From Streptomyces sp. NRRL F-4489 (GTDB taxonomy: Bacteria; Actinomycetota; Actinomycetes; Streptomycetales; Streptomycetaceae), in the NCBI RefSeq assembly GCF_001509485.1, contig NZ_LLZI01000296.1:1-21264 (forward strand): a stretch of DNA of 21,264 bases, in the 5' to 3' direction. Shown piece after piece: positions 1-7,228 of this stretch. Positions within the stretch are counted from its first letter, which is position 1. Every line of letters starts with the position of its first letter. The notes below the pieces were generated by a model, which had not been told where the DNA came from, did not search any database, and was given only the letters and a program-made list of their open reading frames with translations. Both the position numbers and the translations under genes were made by a program.

Positions 1-1
1 C

Positions 2-214
2 AGCGGGGATGTGCTCTCGGGGCTGGCGGGGGGGCTGCTGGCGGCGGGGGTGGGGGGGCGGGACGCGGGGGGGGGGGGGGCGTATTTGCATGGGGTCGCG
101 GGGGGGATGGCCGCGGGGGCGGCCGGGGGCGCCGGGAAGCCGATTGCGGCGTCGGAGGTGGCGGGGTTTTTGGGGGCGGCGTGGGGGTCTGTTGCGGATT
201 CCGCCGGGCACTGA
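2..214 (+). CDS. nnrD: NAD(P)HX dehydratase domain, C-terminal fragment (partial)
   Basis: This is the 3' end of a gene that begins before the window; the frame is open from base 2 to the TGA at 212-214. The visible 70 residues begin S-G-D-V-L-S-G-L and continue with A-Y-L-H-G-V-A-G. That is the typical end of the ribokinase-like ADP-dependent NAD(P)H-hydrate dehydratase, where GSGDVL..G supplies the catalytic Asp and the nucleotide-phosphate loop. The enzyme repairs hydrated NADH and NADPH. In many bacteria the domain is fused to an N-terminal epimerase, which cannot be seen here. Its place just upstream of alr fits the actinobacterial arrangement. Oddities are an extreme Gly/Ala composition and a run of 14 G (67-80) coding four consecutive glycines. 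The family call is likely; whether the protein is bifunctional cannot be told. Confidence 0.75.
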   Translation, partial: SGDVLSGLAGGLLAAGVGGRDAGGGGAYLHGVAGGMAAGAAGGAGKPIAASEVAGFLGAAWGSVADSAGH

Positions 215-630
215 CGGTGCGTGGTTGCTCGCCGCGTCGGCGGGGGGGTTGTTTGTGGTCGCCCCACGTCGTCTTCTGCCGCGCCGTTGCCCGTTGCGGT
301 GGCCTCGCCCACGCGGCGTCGGTGGGGGGCGGAGGGGCTGCCCCGGACCCCGTCCTCGGTGCGGGCGGCCCTGGTACGTGCGGTGAGGAATGCCCCGCGG
401 TTCGCTCCAGATCCTGCGGGCGGGGTCCGGGACATCCCCTCCGCCCGGCGCCGTTGGCGGCGTTCCCGCCGTCTCGGCCGGGGTCCGTACGCGTACGTGG
501 TCTCGTCCCCTCGGGTGGTCGTGGGCGTGCCCCGGTGGCGTTCGTACGGGGTGGAGGAAACGCGAAAAGGCGGGGTGGGAGCGGCGTGAGCGGGCCACGG
601 GGGAGGCGGTCGCCTGCGACACTGAGGGGG
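215..630. other. G-rich intergenic region upstream of alr
   Basis: These 416 bases hold no gene I can support. Open frames run through the region, but their translations are Arg/Gly/Pro-rich with no family resemblance and no clear start signal. The alr frame is also open upstream of base 631, but that part resembles no racemase N-terminus. The plus strand has many G runs, and there is a 12-bp palindrome CGTACGCGTACG at 486-497. The only promoter-like signal is GACACT at 618-623, seven bases before the alr ATG. Confidence 0.5.
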
Positions 631-1791
631 ATGAACGAGACAGCGAAGCGTGCGCGTGCCGCCATTGACCTCGCCGCCCTGCGGTCGAACGTCCGTGCCC
701 TGCGGGAACGTGCCCCGGGGGCGGAGCTGATGGCCGTGGTCAAGTCCGACGCCTACGGCCACGGCGCGGTCCGCTGTGCCCGGGCCGCCCGGGAGGCGGG
801 GGCGGCCTGGCTGGGGACGGCGCTGCCGGAAGAGGCGTTCGCGCTGCGTGCGGCGGGGGACCGCGGGCGGCTGATGTGCTGGCTGTGGACCCCGGGCGGG
901 CCGTGGCGCCGGGCGGTCGAGGAGGACGTGGACGTCTCGGTCAGCGGGCTGTGGGCGCTGCGCGAGGCCGCGGAGGCGGCGCGGGCCTGCGGGCGGACCG
1001 CGCGGGTGCAGCTGAAGATCGATACGGGGCTGGGCAGGAATGGCTGCCAGCCGGCTGACTGGGAGGAGCTGACCGCGGCGGCTCGGGCGGCCGAGGCGGA
1101 GGGACTGCTCAAGGTCACCGGTGTCTGGTCGCACTTCGCGTGTGCCGATGAGCCGGGGCATCCGTCGATCGCGGCGCAGCTGGCGGAGTTCCGCCGGGCG
1201 CTGGCGGTGGCCGAGGCGGCGGGGCTGCGGCCCGAGGTGCGGCACATCGCCAACACTCCCGCGCTGCTCACGCTGCCGGAGGCGCACTTCGATCTCGTCC
1301 GGGCCGGGATCGGGATCTACGGGGTCTCGCCCAGCCCGGAGATCGGCGCGCCGGAGGACTTCGGGCTGCGGCCGGTGATGACGCTGGCGGCGTCGCTGGC
1401 GTCGGTCAAGCGGGTGCCGGGCGGGCACGGGGTGTCGTACGGGCACCACTACACGACGCCGGGGGAGACCACCCTGGCGCTGGTGCCGCTGGGGTACGCG
1501 GACGGGGTGCCGCGGCACGCCTCGGGGACGGGGCCGGTGCTGGTCGCCGGGAAGTGGCGGACGGTCGCCGGGCGGGTGGCGATGGACCAGTTCGTGGTGG
1601 ATCTCGGCGGCGACCGCGCCGAGGCCGGCGAGGAGGCGGTGCTGTTCGGGCCGGGGGACCGCGGCGAGCCGAGCGCGGAGGACTGGGCGCGGGCGGCCGG
1701 CACGATCGGGTACGAGATCGTCACGCGGATCGGGAGCCGGGTGCCGCGCGTCTACGTGGACGGCGACGCGGGGACGGGGAGCGGCGCGTGA
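631..1791 (+). CDS. alr: Alanine racemase
   Basis: A PLP-dependent cytoplasmic enzyme that interconverts L- and D-alanine and so supplies D-Ala for peptidoglycan. The 386-residue product has the usual family length. The N-terminal (beta/alpha)8 barrel carries A-V-V-K-S-D-A-Y-G-H-G, with K38 as the Schiff-base lysine. The C-terminal beta domain carries G-V-S-Y-G-H-H-Y-T-T, whose first Tyr is the expected second catalytic base, followed by P-L-G-Y-A-D-G. The ATG at 631 is chosen because the racemase N-terminus (A-A-I-D-L-A-A-L-R-S-N) starts directly after it. A -10-like GACACT lies 7 nt upstream and G-rich sequence abuts the ATG, so the mRNA may be leaderless. The stop overlaps the GTG of the following hydrolase (GTGA), so the two are probably translationally coupled. 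Confidence 0.95.
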   Translation: MNETAKRARAAIDLAALRSNVRALRERAPGAELMAVVKSDAYGHGAVRCARAAREAGAAWLGTALPEEAFALRAAGDRGRLMCWLWTPGGPWRRAVEEDVDVSVSGLWALREAAEAARACGRTARVQLKIDTGLGRNGCQPADWEELTAAARAAEAEGLLKVTGVWSHFACADEPGHPSIAAQLAEFRRALAVAEAAGLRPEVRHIANTPALLTLPEAHFDLVRAGIGIYGVSPSPEIGAPEDFGLRPVMTLAASLASVKRVPGGHGVSYGHHYTTPGETTLALVPLGYADGVPRHASGTGPVLVAGKWRTVAGRVAMDQFVVDLGGDRAEAGEEAVLFGPGDRGEPSAEDWARAAGTIGYEIVTRIGSRVPRVYVDGDAGTGSGA

Positions 1792-3092
1792 CCGATGGCA
1801 GGGAGATCGCGGCGCACGCGGTCGAGACCGTCGAGACGGCCGCGGAGACGGCCGGCAACTGGGCCCGGGCGGGCCGCCAGGCGGGGATCGCGGGGCTGGC
1901 GATCGGCGTGGTCGCGGCGGGCGCGGCCGCCGGGGTGGCGATGGAGCGGCTGACGGTGGGCCGGGGGATGCGCCGCCGGGCGCGGCTGGCGCTGGACGCG
2001 GCCGGTCCGTACGGCACGCTGCGCGGCACCCCGGGTACGGCGCTCGCCGAGGACGGCACCGAGCTGTACTACGAGGTCGACGAGGTGGGGGAGCGCAAGG
2101 CCGGCAAGGGCGGCCGGGGGGCCGTGAACGGGTCGGCGGGGGGCCGTGCGGGCAAGGAGGCGCGGGCCGCGCAGGACGCCCGCAGCGGGCTGCACAAGCG
2201 GCTCAGGGCGGCCCTGGGGCGGCGCTCGCCGGAGCCGACGGTGGTCTTCAGCCACGGCTACTGCCTGGGCCAGGACTCCTGGCACTTCCAGCGGGCCGCG
2301 CTGCGCGGCGCGGTCCGCACCGTCCACTGGGACCAGCGCAGCCACGGCCGCTCGGGCCGCGGCCACGGGCAGCTCGACGGCAGCGAGCCGGTCACCATCG
2401 ACCTGCTGGGCCGGGACCTGAAGGCGGTGCTGGACGCCGCGGTGCCCGAGGGGCCGATCGTGCTGGTCGGGCACTCCATGGGCGGGATGACGGTGATGGC
2501 GCTGGCCGACCAGTTCCCGGAGTACGTCGCGGAGCGGGTGGCCGGGGTCGCGCTGATCGGGACGTCGGCGGGCCGGCTGAGCGAGGTCGGCTTCGGGCTG
2601 CCGTCGATGGGCTCGAAGGCGTTCCACTGGCTGGCGCCGGGCGTGCTGCGGGCGCTGGGGCGCCAGAGCGAGCTGGTCGAGCGCGGCCGGCGGGCCACCG
2701 CCGATCTCTTCGCGGGGCTGGTCAAGCGCTATTCGTTCGGCAGCCCGGACGTGGATCCGGCGGTCGCGCGGTTCGGGGAGCGGCTGATCGAGGCGACCCC
2801 GATCGATGTGGTCGCGGAGTTCTTCCCGGCGTTCGCGGTGCACGACAAGACCGAGGCGCTGGTGGCGTACGACGCGGTGCCGGCGCTGGTGCTGGCCGGC
2901 GAGAAGGACCTGATCACCCCGGCCGAGCACAGCCGGACCATCGCCGAGGTGCTGCCGGCCGCCGAGCTGGTGTGCGTGCCGGAGGCCGGGCACCTGGTGA
3001 TGCTGGAGCGGCCGGAGCTGGTGAACGAGCACCTGGTGGCGCTGGTGGAGCGGGTCTGCGCGGCCCGGGGGTCGCGTTCGGCGCGGGCCTGA
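1788..3092 (+). CDS. Membrane-anchored alpha/beta hydrolase
   Basis: A 434-residue alpha/beta-hydrolase-fold protein of unknown substrate. Residues about 31-52 form an Ala/Gly/Val-rich hydrophobic helix that probably anchors the N-terminus in the membrane. The hydrolase domain starts near residue 150 with V-V-F-S-H-G-Y (oxyanion-hole HG). S230 sits in the nucleophile elbow G-H-S-M-G-G, and D374 (G-E-K-D-L-I-T-P) and H402 (E-A-G-H-L-V) complete the triad. A cap region lies between about 265 and 345. Residues about 100-148 form a Gly/Lys/Arg/Ala-rich linker inserted before the core sheet. The GTG start at 1788 overlaps the alr stop. An alpha/beta hydrolase after alr is a recurrent actinobacterial neighbour, but its substrate is not established; lipase, esterase and haloperoxidase-like activities are all possible. 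Confidence 0.85.
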   Translation: MTDGREIAAHAVETVETAAETAGNWARAGRQAGIAGLAIGVVAAGAAAGVAMERLTVGRGMRRRARLALDAAGPYGTLRGTPGTALAEDGTELYYEVDEVGERKAGKGGRGAVNGSAGGRAGKEARAAQDARSGLHKRLRAALGRRSPEPTVVFSHGYCLGQDSWHFQRAALRGAVRTVHWDQRSHGRSGRGHGQLDGSEPVTIDLLGRDLKAVLDAAVPEGPIVLVGHSMGGMTVMALADQFPEYVAERVAGVALIGTSAGRLSEVGFGLPSMGSKAFHWLAPGVLRALGRQSELVERGRRATADLFAGLVKRYSFGSPDVDPAVARFGERLIEATPIDVVAEFFPAFAVHDKTEALVAYDAVPALVLAGEKDLITPAEHSRTIAEVLPAAELVCVPEAGHLVMLERPELVNEHLVALVERVCAARGSRSARA

Positions 3093-3128
3093 CGGCCCGG
3101 GGCGCGGCGGCGCGCGGCGTCCGGGCCG

Positions 3129-3134
3129 TACCAT
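3129..3134 (+). promoter_or_regulatory. Candidate -10 box of tsaE (possible leaderless start)
   Basis: TACCAT fits the actinobacterial TAnnnT -10 pattern and lies 7 nt before the tsaE ATG. No Shine-Dalgarno sequence and no good -35 box are visible. Transcription would then start at or next to the ATG. This is inferred from spacing only. Confidence 0.4.
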
Positions 3135-3141
3135 TTGCGGC

Positions 3142-3681
3142 ATGAGCACCACTGCCGTGACCGCCCGCGTAACCGTCAAGTCCCCTGAGAAGATGCAGGA
3201 GTTGGGCCGCCGGCTGGCGCCGCTGCTGCGCCCCGGCGACCTGGTGCTGCTCACCGGTGAGCTGGGCGCGGGGAAGACCACGCTCACCCGCGGCCTGGGC
3301 GAGGCCCTGGGCGTGCGGGGCGCCGTGACCTCGCCCACCTTCGTCATCGCCCGGGTCCACCCCTCGCTGACCGGCGGCCCGGCGCTGGTGCACGTCGACG
3401 CCTACCGCCTCGGCGGCGGGCTGGACGAGATGGAGGACCTGGACCTGGACGTCTCGCTGCCGGAGTCGGTGGTGGTCGTGGAGTGGGGCGAGGGCAAGGT
3501 CGAGGAGCTGGCCGAGGACCGGCTGCACATCGTCATCGGGCGGGCCGTGGGCGCGGACGCCCCTGGTGGCGGCCTGGGCGGGCATCCGGAGGAGGACGCG
3601 GACGACGTCCGCGAGGTGGCGGTCACCGGGATCGGCGCGCGCTGGGCGGACGCCGGGCTGGCGGACCTGGAGCTGGGCTGA
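3142..3681 (+). CDS. tsaE: tRNA t6A biosynthesis ATPase TsaE
   Basis: A P-loop ATPase that works with TsaB and TsaD in making N6-threonylcarbamoyladenosine at position 37 of ANN-decoding tRNAs. The 179-residue product shows Walker A G-E-L-G-A-G-K-T-T at 39-47 (K45) and then the family signature S-P-T-F-V-I. V-H-V-D-A-Y-R-L follows, and the Walker B-like V-V-V-V-E-W-G-E comes next. The C-terminal 45 residues are a Gly/Asp-rich extension beyond the usual length of about 150. The partners tsaB and tsaD lie downstream at 4814-7130, separated here by two unrelated genes. The ATG at 3142 places the protein just after a -10-like TACCAT. Confidence 0.92.
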   Translation: MSTTAVTARVTVKSPEKMQELGRRLAPLLRPGDLVLLTGELGAGKTTLTRGLGEALGVRGAVTSPTFVIARVHPSLTGGPALVHVDAYRLGGGLDEMEDLDLDVSLPESVVVVEWGEGKVEELAEDRLHIVIGRAVGADAPGGGLGGHPEEDADDVREVAVTGIGARWADAGLADLELG

Positions 3682-3752
3682 CGCGGGCGGCGGGGCGGAT
3701 TCCGGCCCGGCCGGCCCGGTAGTTTCCGACAAGCCGTCGGCAAAATGTTGCG

Positions 3753-3768
3753 CGCGCGGTACCGCGCG
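3753..3768. repeat. 16-bp perfect palindrome
   Basis: CGCGCGGT followed directly by its reverse complement ACCGCGCG. It lies between tsaE and the small gene at 3856. It could be an operator or a chance product of GC-rich DNA; no matching regulator is recognised. Confidence 0.4.
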
Positions 3769-3794
3769 TGGTCACATGGGACCGAGAGCCCTGG

Positions 3795-3808
3795 TTAGGT
3801 CTGCCTAA
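3795..3808. promoter_or_regulatory. TTAGG-N4-CCTAA inverted repeat, possible partial iron box
   Basis: Perfect 5-bp arms (3795-3799 and 3804-3808) lie 47 nt before the small ORF at 3856. Read as TTAGGTnnGCCTAA, it agrees with 12 of the first 14 positions of the DmdR/IdeR iron-box consensus. The last half-hexamer is missing, giving about 13 of 19 overall. A real DmdR site is possible but not proven. Confidence 0.35.
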
Positions 3809-3855
3809 GTAGAGCCTGACCCCAGTCGCTTGCCCCAGGAGCCCGGGAGGCGTCC

Positions 3856-4089
3856 ATGTCCCCCCACCAGCCCTCGCCGACGATGCACGAGCTGCTCGCG
3901 TCCTGCGCCGCGGCCAGCGCCGTCTCCACGCCGCCGGACGCCGCGGAGGAGGAGGCGCGCGACGGCGAGCGCGCCGAGGACCGCGCCGCGCGGCGTGCGC
4001 AGGAGCGCGCCGAGGAGGGCGAGGAGGGCGGCGCAGGGCGTACGGCCCCGGCCGGGCGGGCGTCCACCGCGGGCCGCGACGCCGCGTAA
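3856..4089 (+). CDS. Small charged hypothetical protein
   Basis: A 77-residue protein that I cannot assign to a family. Residues 1-25 (S-P-T-M-H-E-L-L-A-S-C-A-A-A-S-A) could form a short amphipathic helix. Residues about 29-60 are a run of Glu, Asp and Arg with no hydrophobic core, probably a charged helix or disordered. The C-terminus is Gly/Ala/Arg-rich. It is taken as real because a Shine-Dalgarno-like GGGAGG lies 5 nt before the ATG and almost every codon ends in G or C. It is convergent with the secreted protein at 4114-4692, with only 24 bases between the stops. An iron-box-like inverted repeat lies in its upstream region. Confidence 0.6.
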   Translation: MSPHQPSPTMHELLASCAAASAVSTPPDAAEEEARDGERAEDRAARRAQERAEEGEEGGAGRTAPAGRASTAGRDAA

Positions 4090-4113
4090 CCCACAGGGGC
4101 GAAGCCGCCTCCG

Positions 4114-4692
4114 TTACGGGACGACGACGACCTTCACGCCGCGCACCGCGAAGTCCCACAGAGCGGCGCCGTCCGCCCGCGACTCCCGGATGCCGCCGGT
4201 CTTCTTGCCGTTCGCGCCGCCGGGCGCGGGCGTCGAGCCGTCGACCGCCGCGCTGAAGCCGACCACCGCGCCGTTGACCGTGGCGAACACCACCACGTGC
4301 TCGACCGCCACCCCGTCCGAGCCGGTCACGCTCACCGAGCGCGAGGTGACGGGGTAGGTGCCCGGCGCCGGGGAGACCGCGCTCGGCGCCACCGGGAACG
4401 TCCGCTGCGCGGCGCCGTCCGCGCCCACCAGCCAGACCCGCTTGGCGCCCAGCGCGTACACCACCCGCTTGCCGGTGCCGGAGTGCTCGGGGACCGGGGC
4501 CGGGGCGGGCGGGGTGTCCTTCTTGTCGTGCTGCTCGCGGGCGGCCGGCCGCTCGGCGGCGGGCTTGGCCTGGCCGCGTACGGGGGTCAGCGGGCCGGAG
4601 GCGGACGCGGTCGCCTGATAGCCCAGCACGCCGATCGCGGCCAGGGCGGCCGCGGTGAGAGCGGTGACGATCGTGCTGCTCTTTGCGGGCAC
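4114..4692 (-). CDS. Secreted or anchored protein, degenerate L,D-transpeptidase-like
   Basis: A 192-residue exported protein. Residues about 8-32 form a signal peptide or signal anchor ending A-S-A-S, followed by a Pro/Ala-rich linker to about residue 70. The rest resembles a YkuD-type L,D-transpeptidase: G-K-R-V-V-Y-A-L-G-A-K-R-V-W-L-V, then R-T-F-P-V, P-G-T-Y-P-V-T-S-R-S, and a C-terminal G-G-I-R-E-S-R-A-D-G-A-A-L-W-D-F. In active enzymes that last block reads S-H-G-C-I/V-R. Here the His is T165 and the Cys is G167, so transpeptidase catalysis is not expected. The GTG start is supported by GGAAAGGTGG about 8 nt upstream. It may bind cell-wall peptides without reacting; that role is inference. 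An alternative is simply an unrelated beta-rich lipoprotein-like fold. Confidence 0.75.
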   Translation of the reverse strand: MPAKSSTIVTALTAAALAAIGVLGYQATASASGPLTPVRGQAKPAAERPAAREQHDKKDTPPAPAPVPEHSGTGKRVVYALGAKRVWLVGADGAAQRTFPVAPSAVSPAPGTYPVTSRSVSVTGSDGVAVEHVVVFATVNGAVVGFSAAVDGSTPAPGGANGKKTGGIRESRADGAALWDFAVRGVKVVVVP

Positions 4693-4800
4693 CGCGGTGC
4701 CACCTTTCCGTACGCTCCCGGCCGCGCGGCGGGAGGGTGCTGACTCAAGCCGGGCTGGGGACCGACGGTAGCACCGCGCCGGGCACCGCCCGCCGCGCCG

Positions 4801-4806
4801 TAGTCT
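4801..4806 (+). promoter_or_regulatory. Candidate -10 box of tsaB (possible leaderless start)
   Basis: TAGTCT matches the TAnnnT -10 pattern and ends 7 nt before the GTG of tsaB. The AAGG at 4809-4812 is too close to the GTG to act as a normal ribosome-binding site. It would drive the tsaB-rimI-tsaD operon. Confidence 0.45.
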
Positions 4807-4813
4807 TTAAGGC

Positions 4814-5473
4814 GTGCTGCTGCTAGCTCTTGACACCGCCACCCCCGCCGTCACCGCCGCGCTCCACGACGGCACCCGCGTCCTCGCCGCCGCCGGCGAG
4901 GTGGACGCGCGCCGGCACGGTGAACTCCTCCTGCCCGCCGTCGACCGGGTGCTGGCCGAGGCCGGGCGGAAGCTCGCCGACGTCACCGGCATCGTGGCCG
5001 GGGTCGGCCCCGGCCCGTACACCGGGCTGCGGGTGGGGCTGGTGACGGCCACCACCTTCGGCGCGGCGCTGGACGTGCCCGTCCACGGCCTGTGCTCGCT
5101 GGACGGCCTGGCCTACGCCTCCGGGCTGACCGAGCCGTTCGTCGTGGCCACCGACGCCCGCCGCAAGGAGGTCTACTGGGCGCGCTATGCCGACGCCCGG
5201 ACGCGGCTCACCGAGCCGGCCGTGGACCGCCCCGCCGATATCGCCGAGCAGGTCGCCGGGGTCCCGGCCGTGGGCGCCGGCGCGCTGCTCTACGACACCG
5301 TCTTCACGGGCGTGCGGCGCGACGGGCCCGCGCACCAGTCCGCCGCCGCGCTCGCCGAGCTGGCCGCCGCGAAGCTGGCCGCCGGCGAGGAGCTGCTGCC
5401 GCCCCGCCCGCTGTACCTCCGCCGCCCGGACGCCCAGGTGCCCGCCAACTACAAGGTGGTCACCCCGAAGTGA
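4814..5473 (+). CDS. tsaB: tRNA t6A biosynthesis protein TsaB
   Basis: A 219-residue ASKHA-fold pseudo-enzyme that dimerises with TsaD and recruits TsaE in t6A37 synthesis. The N-terminus L-L-L-A-L-D-T-A-T-P-A-V is the phosphate-1 region. G-V-G-P-G-P-Y-T-G-L-R-V-G (about residues 60-72) is the TsaB signature, and D-A-R-R-K-E-V-Y-W-A-R-Y follows. The length is normal. The GTG start at 4814 fits both the family N-terminus and the TAGTCT box 7 nt upstream. Its stop overlaps the GTG of rimI (GTGA), and rimI is followed by tsaD after 2 nt, so the three genes form one operon. The upstream neighbour at 4114-4692 is divergent. Confidence 0.93.
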   Translation: MLLLALDTATPAVTAALHDGTRVLAAAGEVDARRHGELLLPAVDRVLAEAGRKLADVTGIVAGVGPGPYTGLRVGLVTATTFGAALDVPVHGLCSLDGLAYASGLTEPFVVATDARRKEVYWARYADARTRLTEPAVDRPADIAEQVAGVPAVGAGALLYDTVFTGVRRDGPAHQSAAALAELAAAKLAAGEELLPPRPLYLRRPDAQVPANYKVVTPK

Positions 5474-5991
5474 GCGCGCGCCCCGACGCGACCGGACCGG
5501 CCGCCGAGCTGCGGGAGATGCGCTGGTGGGACCTGGAGCCGGTGCTGGCGCTGGAGCACGACCTCTTCCCCGAGGACGCCTGGTCGCCGGGGATGTTCTG
5601 GTCGGAGCTGGCGCACGCGCGCGGCCCGCTGGCCACCCGCCGCTATCTGGTCGCCGAGCAGGGCGGCCGGATCGTCGGCTACGGCGGGCTGGCCGCCGTC
5701 GACGGCACCGGTGACGTCCAGACCATCGCCACCGCCCGCGACCAGTGGGGCACCGGCCTCGGCGGCCGGCTGCTGACCGCGCTGCTCGGCGCCGCCACCG
5801 CCTTCGAGTGCCACGAGGTGCTGCTGGAGGTACGGGTCGACAACGTCCGCGCGCAGCGCCTGTACACCCGCTTCGGCTTCGAGCCGATCGGCTTCCGGCG
5901 CGGCTACTACCAGCCCGGCAACGTCGACGCGCTGGTGATGCGCCGCCCCTCCCAGACCTCCTCCGAAGCACCCTCCGTACAAGGAACGTGA
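5470..5991 (+). CDS. rimI: Ribosomal protein alanine N-acetyltransferase RimI
   Basis: A 173-residue GNAT acetyltransferase expected to acetylate the N-terminal Ala of ribosomal protein S18 or other N-termini with acetyl-CoA. After an N-terminal L-R-E-M-R-W-W-D-L comes L-F-P-E-D-A-W-S, a RimI-type signature. Motif A is [19 protein letters not shown], which binds acetyl-Co[20 protein letters not shown] is the typical C-terminal half. The GTG at 5470 overlaps the tsaB stop; no later start would keep the N-terminal strand. The position between tsaB and tsaD is the conserved actinobacterial one. Confidence 0.9.
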   Translation: MSARPDATGPAAELREMRWWDLEPVLALEHDLFPEDAWSPGMFWSELAHARGPLATRRYLVAEQGGRIVGYGGLAAVDGTGDVQTIATARDQWGTGLGGRLLTALLGAATAFECHEVLLEVRVDNVRAQRLYTRFGFEPIGFRRGYYQPGNVDALVMRRPSQTSSEAPSVQGT

Positions 5992-5993
5992 AC

Positions 5994-7130
5994 ATGGCTG
6001 ACTCCCGCGGCGGACCGCTCGTCCTCGGTATCGAGACCTCCTGCGACGAGACCGGTGTCGGCATCGTCCGCGGCCACACCCTCCTCGCCGACGCGGTGGC
6101 CTCCAGCGTCGACGAGCACGCCCGCTTCGGCGGGGTGGTGCCCGAGGTCGCCTCCCGGGCCCACCTGGAGGCGATGGTCCCCACGATCCAGCGCGCGCTG
6201 AAGGAGGCCGGGGTCGCCGCCTCCGACCTCGACGGCATCGCGGTCACCGCCGGGCCCGGCCTGGCCGGCGCCCTGCTGGTCGGCGTCTCGGCCGCCAAGG
6301 CGTACGCCTACGCGCTCGGCAAGCCGCTCTACGGCGTCAACCACCTCGCCTCGCACATCTGCGTCGACCAGCTGGAGCACGGCCCGCTGCCGGAGCCGAC
6401 GATGGCGCTGCTGGTCTCCGGCGGCCACTCCTCGCTGCTGCTGGCGCCCGACATCACCGCCGACGTCCGGCCGCTGGGCTCGACCATCGACGACGCGGCC
6501 GGCGAGGCGTTCGACAAGGTGGCCCGGGTGCTGAACCTCGGCTTCCCCGGCGGCCCGGTCATCGACCGCTACGCGCGCGAGGGCGACCCGGAGGCGATCC
6601 GCTTCCCGCGCGGCCTGACCGGCCCCCGCGACGCCGCGTACGACTTCTCGTTCTCCGGTCTGAAGACCGCGGTGGCCCGCTGGATCGAGGCGAAGCGGGC
6701 GGCCGGCGAGGAGGTGCCGGTCGCGGACGTCTCGGCGTCGTTCCAGGAGGCGGTGGTGGACGTGCTGACCCGCAAGGCCGTCCGGGCCTGCAAGGACAAC
6801 GGCGTGGACCACCTGATGATCGGCGGCGGGGTGGCCGCCAACTCCCGGCTGCGGGCGATGGCCGAGCGCCGCTGCGAGGACGCCGGCATCCGGCTGCGGG
6901 TGCCGCGCCCCAAGCTGTGCACCGACAACGGCGCGATGGTCGCGGCGCTGGGCGCCGAGATGGTGGCCCGCGACCGCCCGGCGTCCGCCTGGGACCTCTC
7001 CGCGGACTCCTCCCTGCCGGTCACCGAGCCGCACGTGCCGGACCCCCACGGCCACGGGCACGGGCACGGCCACGGCGGCCACGACCACGACCACTTCCAC
7101 GAGCTGAGTAAAGACAACCTCTACTCGTAG
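5994..7130 (+). CDS. tsaD: tRNA t6A transferase TsaD with His-rich tail
   Basis: The catalytic subunit of t6A synthesis. It transfers the threonylcarbamoyl group from its AMP ester to A37 of tRNA. The 378-residue ASKHA protein starts G-I-E-T-S-C-D-E-T, and its metal ligands are H117 and H121 (N-H-L-A-S-H). V-S-G-G-H-S-S, the [10 protein letters not shown] block and a late [11 protein letters not shown] nucleotide-binding motif follow. AAGGA at 5981-5985 is correctly spaced from the ATG at 5994. The unusual part is residues about 352-369, coded by 7047-7100, where nine histidines alternate with Gly or Asp. This tail lies outside the TsaD fold and could bind Ni or Zn; that is inference. Confidence 0.95.
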   Translation: MADSRGGPLVLGIETSCDETGVGIVRGHTLLADAVASSVDEHARFGGVVPEVASRAHLEAMVPTIQRALKEAGVAASDLDGIAVTAGPGLAGALLVGVSAAKAYAYALGKPLYGVNHLASHICVDQLEHGPLPEPTMALLVSGGHSSLLLAPDITADVRPLGSTIDDAAGEAFDKVARVLNLGFPGGPVIDRYAREGDPEAIRFPRGLTGPRDAAYDFSFSGLKTAVARWIEAKRAAGEEVPVADVSASFQEAVVDVLTRKAVRACKDNGVDHLMIGGGVAANSRLRAMAERRCEDAGIRLRVPRPKLCTDNGAMVAALGAEMVARDRPASAWDLSADSSLPVTEPHVPDPHGHGHGHGHGGHDHDHFHELSKDNLYS

Positions 7131-7228
7131 GCCGGGAGCGCGGCAGCCCCCGCGCCACGCCGTATCCTGGCGGCGGGCGCGGGGTTACCGCCCCGTAGGA
7201 ACGACCGGGGGACAGCGGGGGACGCGCG

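Noticed and set aside
181..630. Upstream in-frame extension of alr, adding 150 residues
   Set aside because: The extra sequence is Arg/Gly/Pro-rich and unlike any racemase; the family N-terminus begins right after the ATG at 631.
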